In this document: in pieces, positions 14,776 through 16,405 of the stretch | Position numbering within the stretch: the stretch's first letter is position 1 | Layout of the letters: each line of letters begins with the position of its first letter | Assembly: GCA_934277655.1 (NCBI GenBank) | Contig: CAKQVC010000014.1 | Span: 1-16,405, forward strand | Reading direction: 5' to 3' | DNA from: an uncultured Clostridia bacterium | GTDB lineage: Bacteria; Bacillota; Clostridia; Peptostreptococcales; Anaerovoracaceae | DNA length: 16,405 nt | Program-made: the position numbers and the translations under genes | Notes under the pieces: model-generated | Seen by the model: the letters and a program-made list of their open reading frames with translations, nothing else | Databases searched by the model: none | Told to the model about the DNA's origin: nothing

Positions 14776-14815
14776 TGAGTCAAAAAATAAGTGAAAATAA
14801 AACGAGGTAAGGAAA

Positions 14816-15655
14816 ATGAATGAACAATCAAATGTAAAGAAAGTCATCGGCGTTGTATCCGGAAAGGGCGGCGTCGGCAAGTCATCGGTAACATCCATGC
14901 TGGCTGTTGCAACACAGAGACTGGGATATAAAGTGGCGGTTCTGGATGCGGACATTACAGGTCCATCGATTCCGCAGGCTTTTGGACTGAAAGAAAAAGC
15001 ACAGGGAACAGACGAAATGATCCTTCCGGTTGACTCTAAGACCGGGATTCGGACGATGTCTGTAAACTCGTTGCTGGAAGATACGACAGATCCGGTCGTG
15101 TGGAGAGGTCCGGTGCTTTCCGGTGTCATCGAACAGTTCTGGAACAATGTTGTGTGGGAAGATATTGACGTAATGTATGTGGACATGCCTCCGGGAACGG
15201 GAGATGTGGCACTGACAGTTTTTCAGTCACTTCCGCTGGACGGCATCGTGATCGTAACTTCTCCGCAGGAACTGGTTTCCATGATTGTTGAGAAAGCTGT
15301 AAAAATGGCACAGCTGATGAATGTACCGGTCATCGGTATCGTTGAAAATATGTCCTACTTTACATGCCCAGACTGCGGTAAGAACCACAAGATTTTCGGA
15401 GACGGTCATGTCAGTGAGGTTGCAGCCAAATATGAAATCGGAACTATTTCTGAAATTCCGATCAACCAGAAGATCGCGGCAGCATGTGACAAGGGCATGA
15501 TTGAGTTGTTTGAAGGCGACTGGCTGGATAACATGGTTGAAGCCTGCCTTGCAGCAGATAATCCAAACAAGCATGACGGAATGCCTCAGCCAGACGAAAA
15601 CTGTACTCACGACTGCTCCAGCTGTGGCGTGGACGGATGCGGAAGCAGACAGTAA
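14816..15655 (+). CDS. mrp: Mrp/NBP35 family Fe-S cluster carrier ATPase
   Basis: Mrp/ApbC-type P-loop ATPase thought to bind and hand on iron-sulfur clusters in the cytosol; 279 residues. The deviant Walker A SGKGGVGKSS is at 15-24, DADITGPSIP follows, and DMPPGTGD is the family hallmark. The CPDC pair (Cys184, Cys187) provides the bridging cluster ligands at the dimer interface. There is no N-terminal MIP18/DUF59 domain, as in other short clostridial Mrp proteins. The C-terminus adds a Cys-rich tail, CTHDCSSCGVDGCG (Cys263, 267, 270, 275), which could hold a second cluster and recalls the N-terminal four-Cys site of eukaryotic Nbp35. AAGGAA precedes the ATG. It has its own promoter and is separated from minD by a terminator. 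Confidence 0.93.
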   Translation: MNEQSNVKKVIGVVSGKGGVGKSSVTSMLAVATQRLGYKVAVLDADITGPSIPQAFGLKEKAQGTDEMILPVDSKTGIRTMSVNSLLEDTTDPVVWRGPVLSGVIEQFWNNVVWEDIDVMYVDMPPGTGDVALTVFQSLPLDGIVIVTSPQELVSMIVEKAVKMAQLMNVPVIGIVENMSYFTCPDCGKNHKIFGDGHVSEVAAKYEIGTISEIPINQKIAAACDKGMIELFEGDWLDNMVEACLAADNPNKHDGMPQPDENCTHDCSSCGVDGCGSRQ

Positions 15656-15661
15656 CAGTAG

Positions 15662-15701
15662 AGAAGAAAACAGAAGTAAACAGAAGAAAGCAGAAGAAAA
15701 C
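15662..15701 (+). repeat. four tandem 10-bp purine-rich repeats
   Basis: AGAAGAAAAC, AGAAGTAAAC, AGAAGAAAGC and AGAAGAAAAC stand head to tail, each exactly 10 bp. The short A-runs recur once per helical turn, so the DNA may be curved. They lie between mrp and the malic enzyme gene and encode nothing convincing. Confidence 0.8.
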
Positions 15702-15768
15702 GGAACAGCTTAAACAAAATGGAACGCAATATAGAAAGCATCAAAGCAGCAGGCAGAAAGGATGAAAA

Positions 15769-16405
15769 ATGGATAAAAAAGAATTCGCATTAAAGAAGCA
15801 TGAGGAGTGGCAGGGAAAACTGAAAATCGAAGCGAAGGCTCCGGTTACCAATATGGAAGAACTGGCAGTCGCCTATACTCCGGGCGTTGCAGAACCTTGT
15901 CTTGCTATTGAGAAGGATGAATCACTGGCATATAAATATACCGGAAAGGGCAATCTGGTCGCGGTTATTACCGATGGCACAGCCGTTCTGGGGCTGGGCG
16001 ATATCGGACCATCCGCAGGAATGCCTGTTATGGAGGGAAAATGCGCATTATTTAAGACTTTTGCAGACATTGATGCCATTCCGATCTGCGTGAATACCAA
16101 GGATACGGAAGAAATTATCAATACCATCTACAATATATCCAAAAGCTTCGGAGGCATCAACCTGGAAGACATCAGCGCGCCAAGATGTTTCGAGATCGAA
16201 AGACGCTTGATCGAAAAATGCGACATTCCTGTTTTTCATGATGACCAGCACGGAACGGCAATCATCGTGTCTGCAGGACTGCTGAATGCTGTGAAAGTAA
16301 CCGGCAAGACTATGGGCGAGATGAAAATTGTCATCAGCGGTGCAGGCTCAGCAGGAATTTCCATTGCAAAGATGATCCTGAGACTGGGATTCGGCAATGT
16401 CATCC
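15769..16405 (+). CDS. NAD(P)-dependent malic enzyme (3' end outside window)
   Basis: Decarboxylating malate dehydrogenase converting malate to pyruvate and CO2 with reduction of NAD(P); cytosolic central metabolism. The 212 residues present start with [14 protein letters not shown], a common opening of the short prokaryotic malic enzymes of about 390-400 residues. The catalytic Tyr lies in [10 protein letters not shown] (Tyr36) and the catalytic Lys in MEGKCALFK (Lys91). Metal ligands are in [14 protein letters not shown] (Glu133, Asp134) and FHDDQHGTA (Asp158, Asp159). The nucleotide-binding [10 protein letters not shown] begins the Rossmann domain near the window edge. GAAAGGA (about 15756-15762) precedes the ATG at 15769. 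Cofactor preference cannot be read from what is present. It may have its own promoter downstream of the tandem repeats, but I see no strong -35/-10 pair. Confidence 0.93.
   Translation, partial: MDKKEFALKKHEEWQGKLKIEAKAPVTNMEELAVAYTPGVAEPCLAIEKDESLAYKYTGKGNLVAVITDGTAVLGLGDIGPSAGMPVMEGKCALFKTFADIDAIPICVNTKDTEEIINTIYNISKSFGGINLEDISAPRCFEIERRLIEKCDIPVFHDDQHGTAIIVSAGLLNAVKVTGKTMGEMKIVISGAGSAGISIAKMILRLGFGNVI

Noticed and set aside
15662..15701. CRISPR array
   Set aside because: Units are 10 bp, head to tail, without spacers and without cas genes.
1..16405. tRNA or rRNA genes, insertion sequences, integrase or phage genes
   Set aside because: I saw no cloverleaf with a TTCGANT-type T-loop, no rRNA core motifs, and no transposase or integrase motifs on either strand; this was a reading by eye, not a profile search.

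Overview
The window comes from a Gram-positive, endospore-forming Clostridia genome, most likely Lachnospiraceae and perhaps Blautia-like. Supporting signs are the sporulation genes sigK and ylmC/ymxH, a Cys-rich DUF1540 gene, the order radC-mreB-mreC-mreD-mrdA-minD, a very long PBP2, strong AAGGAGG-type ribosome binding sites and moderate GC. The family assignment is inference from gene content. It is core-genome sequence: I see no rRNA, tRNA, CRISPR, phage or IS gene.

Layout. (1) 1-523 is the 3' end of a BceB/FtsX-type ABC permease, cut by an in-frame stop and probably broken. (2) 705-2199 is a forward cluster: ylmC/ymxH, nrdR (with its own promoter and a NrdR-box-like site) and cmk, which overlaps nrdR by 4 bp. 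(3) 2341-4098 is a class B penicillin-binding protein, preceded by a terminator-like hairpin and convergent with sigK (4106-4735, reverse). (4) 4736-5031 has no gene; it holds repeat-like DNA carrying the likely sigK promoter, and a terminator. (5) On the reverse strand lie a small DUF1540 gene (5032-5199), easily missed, and coaBC (5254-6441). (6) 6442-6804 is a divergent control region with two extended -10 promoters and a highly foldable leader in front of coaX (6805-7572). (7) 7573-7956 holds a terminator and a good promoter. (8) 7957-14678 is one apparent operon for DNA repair/cell shape: radC, mreB, mreC, mreD, mrdA, minD, closed by a terminator. (9) mrp (14816-15655), with its own promoter, is followed by a malic enzyme that runs off the window.

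How the genes fit together. MreB filaments, MreC and MreD position PBP2 (mrdA) for side-wall peptidoglycan synthesis. coaBC and coaX encode the first three enzymatic steps from pantothenate toward 4'-phosphopantetheine and are transcribed back-to-back from a shared control region. NrdR and Cmk both bear on deoxynucleotide supply. SigK and YlmC belong to sporulation.

I did not find a wholly new multi-gene system. The points most worth a second look are the Asn that replaces the usual catalytic Cys in the CoaC half of CoaBC, the symmetric divergent coaBC/coaX region with its structured leader, a SigK without a pro-sequence behind repeat-like DNA, a MinD with neither MinC nor a membrane-targeting tail, and an Mrp protein with a Cys-rich C-terminal tail.
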